From assembly GCA_016869915.1 (NCBI GenBank), contig VGDA01000019.1:1-18755 (forward strand): DNA of 18,755 nucleotides, written 5' to 3'. The position numbers were made by a program, and so were the translations under genes. The notes under the pieces were generated by a model that saw nothing but the letters and a program-made list of their open reading frames with translations, was not told the origin of the DNA and made no database searches. The DNA is from Alphaproteobacteria bacterium (lineage in GTDB: Bacteria > Pseudomonadota > Alphaproteobacteria > CACIAM-22H2). This document shows, piece by piece, positions 1 through 8,103 of the stretch; the first letter of the stretch is position 1, and every line of letters begins with the position of its first letter.

Positions 1-750
1 CGCCATGCCGTCCTTGCCGCGCGTGCAGAGCATCGCCTCGACGCCGAGCGCGCGGATCTGGCGGCGCGCCGCCTTCTCCACCTCGGGCATGTCCTCGGCG
101 CGCAGGCCGGTCGCCTGCGCGAGTTCGAGCCGGTTCGGCGTCAGCACGCTGGCGCCCCTGTAGCGCGCCCAGTTGGTGCCCTTCGGGTCGACCAGCACGG
201 GCTTGCGCACCTTGCGCGCCGCCGCGATCGCAGCGCGCGTCGTGGCCTCGCCCAGCACGCCCTTCGCGTAGTCGGAGAGCACGACGACATCGCATTCGCC
301 GACCGCGCTGACGATCAGCCGCTCGAGGTCGCGCGCCGTCGTCTCGGAGAGCGGCGCGCTCGATTCCTGGTCCGCGCGCAGCATCTGGTGGCCGTCGGCG
401 ACGAAGCGCGTCTTGATCGTCGTCGGGCGCTGGCGGTCGACGAGGAGATGCGGCTCGAGCCGGTCCGAGCCGCCGACGAGGCGCATCACGTCGTTGCCCG
501 CCTGGTCCCCGCCGACGACCGAGACGAACTGCGCCTGCACGCCGAGGCTCACGAGGTTGCGCACCACGTTTCCGGCGCCGCCGAGCATCGACTGCTCGCG
601 CTCGACGCGGAAGATCGGGATCGGTGCCTCGGGGCTGATGCGCTCGACGCGTCCATAGACGAAGCGATCGAGCATGACGTCGCCGACGCAGAGTACGCGC
701 GCGCCGGGCAGGCGTTCGATGAGTTCGGCAAGGGCCGCGTCGGCGTCCAT
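1..750 (-). CDS. rfaE1: D-glycero-beta-D-manno-heptose-7-phosphate kinase (RfaE1/HldE kinase domain), 3' end cut by window edge
   Basis: PfkB-family sugar kinase of the ADP-heptose pathway, which phosphorylates heptose 7-phosphate at O-1 in the cytoplasm to supply heptose for LPS core. Translating the minus strand from the ATG at 750 gives 250 uninterrupted codons to the window edge. Visible family marks are an N-terminal LCVGDVMLDRFVYGRVERIS, GGAGNV (residues 57-62), DYAKG (160-164), DPKG (188-191) and LTPNRLEL. The C-terminal GAGD anion-hole motif that completes PfkB kinases lies outside the window. It therefore cannot be decided whether this is a stand-alone kinase (about 330 aa) or the bifunctional HldE with a C-terminal adenylyltransferase domain. 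It starts 25 nt after the epimerase stop, which suggests one transcript with it. The family call is firm and the start is likely. Confidence 0.9.
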   Translation of the reverse strand, partial: MDADAALAELIERLPGARVLCVGDVMLDRFVYGRVERISPEAPIPIFRVEREQSMLGGAGNVVRNLVSLGVQAQFVSVVGGDQAGNDVMRLVGGSDRLEPHLLVDRQRPTTIKTRFVADGHQMLRADQESSAPLSETTARDLERLIVSAVGECDVVVLSDYAKGVLGEATTRAAIAAARKVRKPVLVDPKGTNWARYRGASVLTPNRLELAQATGLRAEDMPEVEKAARRQIRALGVEAMLCTRGKDGMA

Positions 751-775
751 CTTCAACCCCGCTTGCTGCGATCGG

Positions 776-1771
776 TCATCGGGAGGCGCCCTCGCCGGCG
801 CCATGGTAGGAGCGGAACCAGTCGACGAAGCGCGGGATGCCGTCGTCGATCGGCGTCCGCGGCGCGAAGCCGAGGTCGCGCCGGCTGGCCTCGATGTCGG
901 CATAGGTCTCGCGGACGTCGCCGGGCTGCATCGGCGCGAACTCGATGCGCGCCTCGCGGCCGACCGCGCGCTCGATCAGCGCGATGAAGCGCATCAGGTC
1001 CTCGGAGCGATGGTTGCCGAGGTTGTAGCGCCGGTGCCGCGTGCCCGCGCCGGCGGGCGGCGGGCGGTCGAGCGCCGCGAGGACCCCGGCGACGATGTCG
1101 TCGACATAGGTGAAGTCGCGCTTCATCTGGCCGCGGTTGAAGACCGTGATCGGCCGTCCCTCGAAGATGGCGCGCGTGAAGATGTAGGCGGACATGTCCG
1201 GGCGACCCCACGGCCCGTAGACCGTGAAGAAGCGCAGGCCCGTCTGCGGCAGGCCGTGGATATGCGCGTAGGAATGGCTGACGAGCTCGTCCGCGGCCTT
1301 GGTGGCGGCGTAGAGCGAGATCGGCTGGTCGACCTTGTCGTCCACGGAGAAGGGCAGCCTGTCGTTGCCCCCGTAGACCGACGACGAGGACGCGTAGACC
1401 AGATGCGCGATCCCGCCATGGCGCCGGCACGCCTCGACCACGTTGAAGTGCCCGACGAGGTTGGCGCGGATGTAGTCGCCCGGATGCTCGATCGAGTGGC
1501 GCACCCCCGCCTGCGCGGCGAGGTGGACCACGCGGTCGGCGCCCGACGCGCCGAGCGCAGCCGCGAAGACGCCGTCGTCCGCGAGGTCTGCGCGCACGAG
1601 CCGGAAGCGCTCGCCGTGCCGCGCGAGGCGCGCGAGGCGCGCCTGCTTCAGCGCGGGGTCGTAGTAGGCGTTGACCGAATCGAATCCCGTGACGCTCTCG
1701 CCGCGCGCGATAAGCGCCTCGGTGACGTGGTAGCCGATGAAGCCGGCGGCGCCGGTGACGAGGACTGGCAT
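776..1771 (-). CDS. NAD-dependent epimerase, UDP-glucuronate 4-epimerase-like
   Basis: Short-chain dehydrogenase-type sugar-nucleotide epimerase of 331 aa. The Rossmann motif TGAAGFIG is at residues 6-13. The catalytic YAATK (Y154, K158) follows the SSSSVYGG strand. The early DSVNAYYDPALKQARL stretch and the later VYGPWGRPDM and GQMKRDFTYVDDI are the pattern of UDP-glucuronate 4-epimerases, which convert UDP-GlcA to UDP-GalA. I chose the ATG at 1771 because the Rossmann strand begins there (MPVLVTG). An in-frame TTG at 1795 would add only eight unlikely residues. An AGGA lies 11 nt upstream of the ATG. It is followed by the heptose kinase gene and is likely co-transcribed with it. The substrate is inferred from family resemblance; UDP-glucose 4-epimerase or a dehydratase is less likely. 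Confidence 0.88.
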   Translation of the reverse strand: MPVLVTGAAGFIGYHVTEALIARGESVTGFDSVNAYYDPALKQARLARLARHGERFRLVRADLADDGVFAAALGASGADRVVHLAAQAGVRHSIEHPGDYIRANLVGHFNVVEACRRHGGIAHLVYASSSSVYGGNDRLPFSVDDKVDQPISLYAATKAADELVSHSYAHIHGLPQTGLRFFTVYGPWGRPDMSAYIFTRAIFEGRPITVFNRGQMKRDFTYVDDIVAGVLAALDRPPPAGAGTRHRRYNLGNHRSEDLMRFIALIERAVGREARIEFAPMQPGDVRETYADIEASRRDLGFAPRTPIDDGIPRFVDWFRSYHGAGEGASR

Positions 1772-1821
1772 GTCGGCCGTTTTCCTGTTGCGCAAACCGG
1801 GCGGGAGCGGGTCGCGCGGGC

Positions 1822-1827
1822 CTTATA
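1822..1827 (-). promoter_or_regulatory. Possible -10 element upstream of the epimerase-kinase unit
   Basis: Read on the minus strand, TATAAG stands out in an otherwise nearly AT-free 100-nt gap between the 62-aa gene and the epimerase. It would give a leader of about 45 nt before the ATG at 1771. No convincing -35 hexamer sits 16-18 nt upstream, so this is a weak promoter call based on the -10 alone. Confidence 0.3.
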
Positions 1828-1858
1828 GCCCCGCGCCCGCCGGAAATCGACAGGCGTG

Positions 1859-1871
1859 GCGCCCCGGGCGC
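1859..1871 (-). terminator. Small GC hairpin directly after the 62-aa gene
   Basis: A perfect 5-bp inverted repeat (GCGCC/GGCGC with a 3-nt loop) begins right after the stop codon of the last gene of the seven-gene operon. No T-run follows, so it is not a classical intrinsic terminator. It could stabilise the 3' end or be chance in this GC-rich DNA. Confidence 0.2.
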
Positions 1872-2060
1872 TCAGCCGCAGCGCCGGCAGCGCCGCTCCA
1901 TGAAGATGCGGTCCTCGTCGGCGTCGTACATCGCGTGGTCGATGACCACGCGCAGGGCCTTCGAGGCATCGGGCAGGCCGTGCTGCGCGGCCATGTCGCG
2001 CAACCACTCCAGCTGGTCCTCCTCGAGCTCCAGGCTCTCGACGAGCTTGCGCTTGCGCAT
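1872..2060 (-). CDS. Small conserved-looking protein with C-terminal CxxCG, function unknown
   Basis: A 62-aa protein of unknown function. The body (residues 9-45) is predicted helical, with a charged stretch LELEEDQLEWLRDM followed by HGLPDASKALRVVIDHAM, somewhat reminiscent of ribbon-helix-helix or small dimeric helical proteins. It ends in RRCRRCG, with C58 and C61 forming a CxxC pair at the very C-terminus that could bind a metal or be redox active. Its ATG overlaps the thiolase stop codon by one base (TGATG). This strongly suggests translational coupling and argues that it is a real gene despite its size. It is the last gene of the run before a 100-nt gap. I do not assign a function; the structural comparison is only a pattern impression. 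Confidence 0.75.
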   Translation of the reverse strand: MRKRKLVESLELEEDQLEWLRDMAAQHGLPDASKALRVVIDHAMYDADEDRIFMERRCRRCG

Positions 2061-3229
2061 CAGGCGCGCAGCGGCTCGAGGATGGACACGTAGTTCGCCA
2101 CCGCCGCCCCTCCCATGTTGAAGACGCCGGTCAGCCCGGGGTCGCGCACCTGCATGGCGCCGGCGCTCCCCGTCGCCTGCATCGCAGCCATGACGTGCAT
2201 CGACACGCCGGTGGCCCCGATCGGGTGGCCCTTCGACTTGAGGCCGCCCGAGGGATTGACCGGCAGCCTGCCGTCCTTCTCCGTGACGCCGTCGAGCGCG
2301 ACGCGTCCGCCCTGCCCCGGGGCCGCGAGCCCCATCGCCTCGTACTGGAGCAGCTCGGCGATGGTGAAGCAGTCATGCGTCTCCACCGCGCGAAGGTCGT
2401 CGACGCGCGTGCCGGCGTCGCGATGCGCCATCCGCCAGGCATGCGCGCAACCCTCGAAGGCGACGATGTCGCGGCGGCTCATCGGCAGGTAGTCGTTCAC
2501 GTGGGCGCGCGCGCGGAAGGCGACCGCCTTGCGAAGGCGGAGCGAGGTCTCGACGTCGGCCAGCACGAGCGCCGCCGCGCCGTCGGAGACGAGGCTGCAA
2601 TCGGTGCGCCGCAGCGGCCCGGCGACCAGCGGGTTGCGATCCGAGATCGTCCGGCAGAACTCGAAGCCGAGGTCCTTGCGCAGCTGCGCCCAGGGATTGT
2701 CGACGCCGTTGCGGTGGTTCTTCGCGGCGATGCGCGCCATCGCGTCCGACTGGTCGCCGTGGCGCTGGAAGTAGAGCCGCGCGATCTGGCCGAAGACGCC
2801 GGCGAAGCTCATGCCCTCGCGGTCCTCCTCCTTCACGTAGCTGGCCTTCATGAGGATGCCGCCGATCTGGTCGCCCGGCGTCTCCGTCATCTTCTCCACG
2901 CCGACCACGAGCACGATGCGCGCGCGCCGGGCCTCGATCTCGGTGATGCCCTGGTGGACCGCGGCGCTGCCCGTGGCGCAGGCGTTCTCCACGCGCGTCG
3001 CGGGCTTGAAGCGGAAGGCGGCGCTGGACTGCAGGACCAGCGACGCCGGGAAGTCCTGCTTGACGAAGCCGCCGCCGAAATGCCCGACCATGATCGCGTC
3101 GACGTCCGCGGGCCCCAGGCCCGCGTCCTCGATCGCGCCGACGGCGACCTCGGCGATCAGCGCCTCGAGGTCGGCGCCCTCGCGCTTCCCGAACCTGCCG
3201 TGCGACCAGCCGACGATGCATGCAGTCAT
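2060..3229 (-). CDS. Thiolase family protein (SCP2/SCPx-type acetyl-CoA acetyltransferase)
   Basis: A 389-aa thiolase-fold enzyme, expected to form or cleave 3-ketoacyl-CoA with CoA in the cytoplasm. The nucleophilic cysteine is in ENACATGSAA (C84). The second active-site region is HDCF (285-288), and the GHPIGATG loop (334-341) carries the catalytic H335. The HDCF form, in place of the NEAF of classical thiolases, places it in the SCP2/SCPx-like branch, whose bacterial members are often of unknown substrate. A good Shine-Dalgarno (GGGAGGA) lies 7 nt before the ATG. It starts 21 nt after pyrC and its stop overlaps the start of the 62-aa gene. No obvious partner such as a DUF35 OB-fold protein or acyl-CoA ligase is adjacent, so its pathway is open. 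Confidence 0.9.
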   Translation of the reverse strand: MTACIVGWSHGRFGKREGADLEALIAEVAVGAIEDAGLGPADVDAIMVGHFGGGFVKQDFPASLVLQSSAAFRFKPATRVENACATGSAAVHQGITEIEARRARIVLVVGVEKMTETPGDQIGGILMKASYVKEEDREGMSFAGVFGQIARLYFQRHGDQSDAMARIAAKNHRNGVDNPWAQLRKDLGFEFCRTISDRNPLVAGPLRRTDCSLVSDGAAALVLADVETSLRLRKAVAFRARAHVNDYLPMSRRDIVAFEGCAHAWRMAHRDAGTRVDDLRAVETHDCFTIAELLQYEAMGLAAPGQGGRVALDGVTEKDGRLPVNPSGGLKSKGHPIGATGVSMHVMAAMQATGSAGAMQVRDPGLTGVFNMGGAAVANYVSILEPLRA

Positions 3230-3250
3230 TGCGACGTCCTCCCTGTCCGG

Positions 3251-4291
3251 TCAGGCCTGGTCCACGACGCGCCAGGCGAGCGGCGCGTCGGGGAAGCCTA
3301 CCACGCGCGTGCGCCCGGCCCGCAGCGGCGCAGGCGGCTCGGTGCGCGCCCGCTCGAGCGTGATCCGCTCCTCGTTGGGCGGCATGCCGTAGAAGCGCGG
3401 GCCGTTGAGGCTGGCGAAGGCCTCGAGCCGGTCGAGCGCGCCCTCCTCGTCGAAGACCTGCGCGTAGGTCTCGATCGCGGTGCCGGCGTTGAACACGCCG
3501 GCCGCGCCGCAGGCGCATTCCTTCGCCTCGACGGAATGCGGCGCGGAATCCGTGCCGAGGAAGAACTTCGCCTCGCCCGAGCAGGCCGCGGCGCGCAGCG
3601 CTAGCCGGTCCTCCTCGCGCTTGGCCACCGGCAGGCAGTAGAGATGCGGCCGTACGCCGCCGCGGAAGATGTCGGTGCGGTTGATGACAAGGTGGTGCGG
3701 CGTGATCGTCGCCGCGACGTTCGCCGGCGCCGCGCGCACGTAGTCGACCGCGCGGCGCGTCGTGATGTGCTCGAGCACGATCCTGAGCCGCGGGTTGGCG
3801 GCCACCAGCCCGTCGAGCACGTCGTCGATGAACACCGCCTCGCGGTCGAAGATGTCGACGCCCGGCAGCGTCACCTCGCCATGCAGCAGCAGCGGCATGC
3901 CGATGCGAGCCATGGCGGAGAAGACCGGCGCGAGCCTCGAGAGGTCGGTCACACCATGCGCGGAGTTGGTCGTCGCGTGGGCGGGGTAGAGCTTGGCCGC
4001 GTTGAAGCTGCCATCGAGGAACCCCGCCTCGATGTCCGCGGGATCGGTCGCGTCCGTCAGGTAGGCCGTCATCAGCGGCGTGAAGCGCGCGTCGGCGGGC
4101 AGCGCGGCGCGGATCCGGTCGCGGTAGGCGCGCGCGGCGGCGGCGGTTGTCACCGGCGGCACGAGGTTCGGCATGACGATGGCGCGCGCGAAGCGTCGCG
4201 CCGTGAGCGGCACGACGGCCGCGAGCATGTCGCCGTCGCGCAGGTGGACATGCCAGTCGTCGGGGCGGCGGATCGTCAGGCGGTCGGTCAT
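3251..4291 (-). CDS. pyrC: Dihydroorotase (class II, PyrC)
   Basis: Zinc amidohydrolase of 346 aa that cyclises N-carbamoyl-L-aspartate to dihydroorotate, the third step of pyrimidine synthesis. All metal-centre residues of the E. coli-type enzyme are in place: the HVH pair at 14-16, the lysine to be carboxylated in NAAKLYP (K100), H137 in LLLHGEV, H175 in LEHITT, and the catalytic D248 in GTDSAPH. Length matches the class II family (about 345 aa). The ATG at 4291 lies 3 nt after the AsnB-like stop, and the N-terminus RLTIRRPDDWHVHLRDGD is typical. It is likely co-transcribed with sugar-transfer genes, an unusual context. No other pyrimidine gene is in the window. Confidence 0.96.
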   Translation of the reverse strand: MTDRLTIRRPDDWHVHLRDGDMLAAVVPLTARRFARAIVMPNLVPPVTTAAAARAYRDRIRAALPADARFTPLMTAYLTDATDPADIEAGFLDGSFNAAKLYPAHATTNSAHGVTDLSRLAPVFSAMARIGMPLLLHGEVTLPGVDIFDREAVFIDDVLDGLVAANPRLRIVLEHITTRRAVDYVRAAPANVAATITPHHLVINRTDIFRGGVRPHLYCLPVAKREEDRLALRAAACSGEAKFFLGTDSAPHSVEAKECACGAAGVFNAGTAIETYAQVFDEEGALDRLEAFASLNGPRFYGMPPNEERITLERARTEPPAPLRAGRTRVVGFPDAPLAWRVVDQA

Positions 4292-4294
4292 GCT

Positions 4295-6067
4295 TCACCC
4301 CTCGGGCGTGTCGGCGAGCGTGTCGAGGATACCGCCTGCGGGCGGCAGGTCGAGGACATGTCTGCGGTGCCAGAGCGCGAGGAAGAGCAGCGTCCAGGCG
4401 GCGAAGCCCTCGCGCTTGCCGCCGCGCGCGAAGAGCCTTTCCACCGCGCCCGGGCGCGCGAGCCGCGCGATGGCGGGCTGGCGCGCGACGAGCTCGCCGA
4501 GGCGCTGGCCCTCGGCGAGGATCCATTCGCCGACCGGCACGGTGAAGCCCCGCTTGCGCGCGAAGGGCTTCGCGCTCGGCAGCGCGTCGGCGAGCCAGCG
4601 GCGCAGTATCCACTTGCCGAGGCCCGACCGGATCTTGAGCGCGTCCGGCAGCCGGAAGGCGGCCTGCGCCACGACGGGGTCGAGGAAGGGCGTGCGCCCC
4701 TCGACGCCATGCGCCATCAGGCAGCGATCGAGCTTGGCCAGGAGGTCGTTGGGCAGCCAGTCCGCGCAGTCGACCGCCTGCGCCGCCTGCAGCCGCGAGC
4801 GCCCCTCGCCGCGCGCGGCGACCTCTGCCGCCTCGATGCCGTCGCGCCAGCCGCGGCTCGGCTCGCGCAGCACGTCGAGGCCGTCCATCGTGCCGCGCCG
4901 GCGCATCGCCCGGCCGCCCAGCCACCAGGGACGCATCACCGCGCGGTAGCGCCCATAGCCGCCCAGGATCTCGTCGCCGCCCTCGCCCGACAGCACGACC
5001 TTGGTGCCTGCGCGGCGCGCGGCGCGCGCCAGCAGCCAGGTCGGCACGACCGCGTAGTCGGCCGCCGGATCGTCCATCGCGGCCGCGATCGCGGGCAGCT
5101 CGGCGAGGAAATCCGCGCGGGTGACCGGAACCTCCTCGAGCACGGCGCCGCAGGCGGCGGCGACGACGCCGGCCTCCGGCCGCTCGTCGCGCGCCGGCGC
5201 CTCCGGGAAGAAGGCGGTGAAGGCGCGCACGGGCCGCTCGTCCTGCCGCGCCATCAGCGCCAGCACGGCCGAGGAATCGATCCCGCCGGACAGGAACATC
5301 CCGTAGGGGACGTCGGAGCGGCGATGCACGCGCACGGAGTCGTCGAGCGCGGCGTCGAGCGCCGCGAGCGCCGCCGCCTCGCCGCTCTCCGCGGGCCCGC
5401 CCGCGGGCAGCGCCGCGCGCCGCCTGCGATCAACGATGCGCCCGCCGGATATCGTCACCGTCTCGCCGGGCAGCACGCGCCTTATGTCGCCGAAGATGGT
5501 CTCGCGGCGGGTCGTGAACTGCAGCTCGAGCAGTTCCCCGAGCGCGACGGGGTCGAGTTCGCGCGCCGCGAGGCCGGCGGCGAGCAGCGCCTGCGGCTCG
5601 GAGGCGAAGGCGACGCCGTCGGGACGCTCGACGTAGTAGAGCGGCTTGATCCCGAAGGGATCGCGCGACAGCAGCAGCCTGCCCGCGCGCGGGTCGTGCA
5701 GCGCGATCGCCCACATGCCGCGCAGCGCGTCCGCGAAGGCGGCGCCGTCGCGCCGGTAGAGGAAGAGCGGCGGCTCGCAATCCGAGCGCGTCGCGAAGCG
5801 CGCGCCCGGCAGCGCCGCGCGCAGCTCGGGATCGTTGTAGATCTCGCCGTTGGCGACGAGCGCCGCGCCATCGGGCTCGAAAAGCGGCTGGTCGCCCGTC
5901 TCGAGGTCGACGATGGCGAGGCGGTTATGCGTCATCGCGACGTCGCCGGCGCGATAGGAGCGCCTGCCGTCCGGGCCGCGATGGGCGAGCGCCGAGCCCA
6001 TCGCTTCGACCGGGCCCTGCGCAGGTCCCTCCCGCCCGGTCGCCATCATGCCGGAGATGCCGCACAT
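4295..6067 (-). CDS. asnB: AsnB-like glutamine-dependent amidotransferase (asparagine synthase family)
   Basis: A 590-aa two-domain enzyme. The N-terminal class II glutaminase domain begins with the mature nucleophile C2 (MCGISG) and has HRGPDGR (29-35), R49, NGEIYND (73-79) and a SDCE variant of the usual SDTE (95-98). The C-terminal synthetase domain has the ATP PP-loop SGGIDSS (260-266), SGEGGDE (360-366), and the EGRTPFLD and RKRGFTVP stretches. It hydrolyses glutamine and transfers ammonia to an adenylated carboxylate, classically aspartate to asparagine. Its start overlaps the stop of the upstream glycosyltransferase by one base (TGATG). In this setting it could instead amidate a sugar carboxylate, as AsnB-like proteins in O-antigen clusters are thought to do. 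Sequence reading alone does not separate the two roles. Confidence 0.92.
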   Translation of the reverse strand: MCGISGMMATGREGPAQGPVEAMGSALAHRGPDGRRSYRAGDVAMTHNRLAIVDLETGDQPLFEPDGAALVANGEIYNDPELRAALPGARFATRSDCEPPLFLYRRDGAAFADALRGMWAIALHDPRAGRLLLSRDPFGIKPLYYVERPDGVAFASEPQALLAAGLAARELDPVALGELLELQFTTRRETIFGDIRRVLPGETVTISGGRIVDRRRRAALPAGGPAESGEAAALAALDAALDDSVRVHRRSDVPYGMFLSGGIDSSAVLALMARQDERPVRAFTAFFPEAPARDERPEAGVVAAACGAVLEEVPVTRADFLAELPAIAAAMDDPAADYAVVPTWLLARAARRAGTKVVLSGEGGDEILGGYGRYRAVMRPWWLGGRAMRRRGTMDGLDVLREPSRGWRDGIEAAEVAARGEGRSRLQAAQAVDCADWLPNDLLAKLDRCLMAHGVEGRTPFLDPVVAQAAFRLPDALKIRSGLGKWILRRWLADALPSAKPFARKRGFTVPVGEWILAEGQRLGELVARQPAIARLARPGAVERLFARGGKREGFAAWTLLFLALWHRRHVLDLPPAGGILDTLADTPEG

Positions 6068-7125
6068 CAGGACCGGCCCGAGATGTCGGCGAGGAAGTCG
6101 AGATAGCGCTGCACCACGGCCGCCTCCGCGAAGCCCGCTTCATAGGCGTCGCGCCCCGCCGCGGCAAGCGCCGCCGCCCGGGCCGGGTCGGCGGCGAGCG
6201 CCAACATGGCGCGCGCGAGCGCGTCGGCGTCGTCCACTGGCACGAGCAGGCCCGTCTCGCCGTCGCGCAGCAGCTGGCGCGGCCCCTGGCTCGCGGCAGC
6301 GACCACCGGGCGACGATGCGCCCAGGCCTCGATCACGACGTTGCCGAGGGGCTCGTGGCGCGACGGGCAGGCGAGCATGTCGCAGGCCGCGAGCAGCGCC
6401 GCCACGTCGCGCCGCCAGCCGAGGAAGCGCACGCGCCGCTCGACCCCGAGCGTCGCGGCGCGCGCGCGCAGTGCCTGCTCCTCCGGCCCTTCGCCGGCGA
6501 TCCAGAGATGGACGCCCGGCGCGCGCGCCAGCGCCTCGAGCAGCACGTCGAAGCCCTTGTTGGGATGGAGCCTGCCGAGCGCGAGCGCCAGCGTCGCGCC
6601 GGCCGGCGTCCCGAGCGCCGCGCGATCGACGGCCGGCGCGGCCTCGGCATCGACGAAGTTCGGGAGATGCACCACCCGCGCCGCGGGCCAGCCCTGGCCG
6701 ACCAGCCAGTCGCGGATGTCCGGCGTGTTGGCGACCAGCCAGTCGCAGCGCCGGTAGTATTTCAGCGCGTAGTAGCCGCCCAGCCTGCCCACCGTCGCGT
6801 GGCGCGCGCCAGGCAGCATCGCGCGCGGCGGCAGCGCGGCGCAGGCGCGGTTCATCCAGCCCAGCACGACGCCGGGCGCAAAGCGGCCGATCTCGCGCGC
6901 CAGCGCCCATCGCGTCGCGAGGTCGAGCGGGCCGCGGAAGCCGAGTTCGACAACGTCGACGCCGGCGGCGCGCAACGCGCCCGCGCGCCGCGTGTCGCGG
7001 CGGATGGCGACGCGCTGGGCGACGCCGCGCCGCGCGAAGGCAACGGCGAGCCGCTCGAAGAACGCCTCGGCGCCGCCGACCGGCGCGCCCGCCATCGCCT
7101 GCAGTAGGCGCGGGCTCTCGCTCAT
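6067..7125 (-). CDS. GT4-family glycosyltransferase
   Basis: A 352-aa GT-B fold glycosyltransferase. GGAE at residues 17-20 is the N-terminal glycine-rich loop. GRLHPNKGFD (184-193) is the nucleotide-binding entry to the C-terminal domain, GEGPE (211-215) follows, and HEPLGNVVIE (257-266) holds the E-x7-E pair (E258, E266) that binds the donor nucleotide sugar. It probably acts at the cytoplasmic face of the inner membrane on LPS core or another lipid-linked glycan; donor and acceptor are unknown. I chose the ATG at 7125, which overlaps the upstream GT9 stop by 4 nt (ATGA). Longer in-frame starts would add about 54 arginine-rich residues lying over the GT9 gene. The stop overlaps the amidotransferase start by one base. 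Confidence 0.9.
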   Translation of the reverse strand: MSESPRLLQAMAGAPVGGAEAFFERLAVAFARRGVAQRVAIRRDTRRAGALRAAGVDVVELGFRGPLDLATRWALAREIGRFAPGVVLGWMNRACAALPPRAMLPGARHATVGRLGGYYALKYYRRCDWLVANTPDIRDWLVGQGWPAARVVHLPNFVDAEAAPAVDRAALGTPAGATLALALGRLHPNKGFDVLLEALARAPGVHLWIAGEGPEEQALRARAATLGVERRVRFLGWRRDVAALLAACDMLACPSRHEPLGNVVIEAWAHRRPVVAAASQGPRQLLRDGETGLLVPVDDADALARAMLALAADPARAAALAAAGRDAYEAGFAEAAVVQRYLDFLADISGRS

Positions 7126-8078
7126 CCCGCGCTCCCCGCGGCAAGGAGCTCGAGCGCCGCCGCCTCGACCTTGTCGACGGGCAGGCTCTCCATCAGTACT
7201 CCGTGGCCGCGCTCGCCGCGCACGGCGCGCCCGACGAGATCCTCGAAGCCCTCGGGGCCGCGCACGGCCCGCGCCAGGCGTCCCCATGGGCCGTAGCGCT
7301 GCTCCGAGCTCGGGCCGAACAGGCCGAGCGTCGGCGCTCCCGCGGCGGCGGCCATGTGCATCAGCCCGGAATCATTGCCAACGAAGAGCCGCGCGCGCTC
7401 GAGGCAGGCCGCGACGTCGAGGAGGTCGGCGCCGGCCGTCATGTCGACGAGCCGCCCGGGCGGGATGGCGGCGAGCAGCGGCGCGACCTGCTCGCGCTCC
7501 GATGGCGCGGCGGCCACGAGCACGCGCGCGCCGGCGAGCGGCGCGCCGGGTCCCGCGAGCCGCCCGACGAGATCCACGAACCGCGCGATCGGCCAGGTCT
7601 TCGCCCCCCAGTTCGCGGCCGGGCCGACAGCGAGCACGGGCGCGTCGCCGGCCAGGAGCGCCGCGGCGCGGGCGCGATGCGCCGGCGACAGCCAGATCCG
7701 GGGCGGCGGCAGCGCGTCGACGCCCGCCAGCGCCGCGAGCTCGCGCACGCGATGGATCCGCGGGAAGGGCTTGCGGTCGACGATCGCGCGCCCGCGCAGC
7801 AGGAAGCTCGTGGTCAGCGATCCGCGCAGGTCGACAGCGACGTCCCAGCGCGTGCCGACCACGCCGGCCCACAGCGCGAACCAGTGCGCGGAGAAGCGGC
7901 GCTTCTCCATCGCGACGACGCGCTCGAGGCCGGGAACGGTGGCGAAGAGCTGGCGAGCCGCCGGCCCGCAGGCGACGGTGACGCGCGCTCCGGGATGGAA
8001 CTCGAGCAGGTGCGCGAGCAGGGCGGTCGACAGCACCGCGTCGCCGATGCGCGTCGCCGTGACGAAGAGGAGGTTCAA
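7122..8078 (-). CDS. GT9-family glycosyltransferase (heptosyltransferase-like)
   Basis: A 318-aa member of the ADP-heptose:LPS heptosyltransferase family. RIGDAVLS (10-17) carries the N-terminal catalytic aspartate D13. GPAANWGAKTWP (152-163) corresponds to the donor-binding strand with its lysine. GNDSGLMHMAAAAGAP (234-249) followed by LFGPS is the family signature. It should add heptose, or a related sugar, to the inner-core oligosaccharide of lipid A in the cytoplasm. The nearby heptose kinase gene supports heptose as donor. It lies 25 nt after the upstream glycosyltransferase and overlaps the next by 4 nt. Whether it is WaaC, WaaF or a later-acting enzyme cannot be read from the sequence, so no symbol is given. 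Confidence 0.9.
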   Translation of the reverse strand: MNLLFVTATRIGDAVLSTALLAHLLEFHPGARVTVACGPAARQLFATVPGLERVVAMEKRRFSAHWFALWAGVVGTRWDVAVDLRGSLTTSFLLRGRAIVDRKPFPRIHRVRELAALAGVDALPPPRIWLSPAHRARAAALLAGDAPVLAVGPAANWGAKTWPIARFVDLVGRLAGPGAPLAGARVLVAAAPSEREQVAPLLAAIPPGRLVDMTAGADLLDVAACLERARLFVGNDSGLMHMAAAAGAPTLGLFGPSSEQRYGPWGRLARAVRGPEGFEDLVGRAVRGERGHGVLMESLPVDKVEAAALELLAAGSAG

Positions 8079-8103
8079 GCGGGCACGCGCGGCCCGGGGG
8101 CGC

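Noticed and set aside
1772..1795. An in-frame TTG at 1795 as start of the epimerase
   Set aside because: It would place eight hydrophilic residues before the first Rossmann strand. The AGGA ribosome site fits the ATG at 1771.
2373..4925. An 850-codon minus-strand open frame, and a similar 1092-codon one at 9867-13145, in another phase
   Set aside because: These are same-strand shadows over the pyrC/thiolase and ppdK genes, arginine-rich, with no family motif.
3644..6106. An 820-codon open frame on the plus strand opposite pyrC and the asnB-like gene
   Set aside because: Very GC-rich coding DNA opens long antisense frames. The product is low-complexity Arg/Ala/Gly-rich with no motif, while the minus-strand genes have intact catalytic residues.
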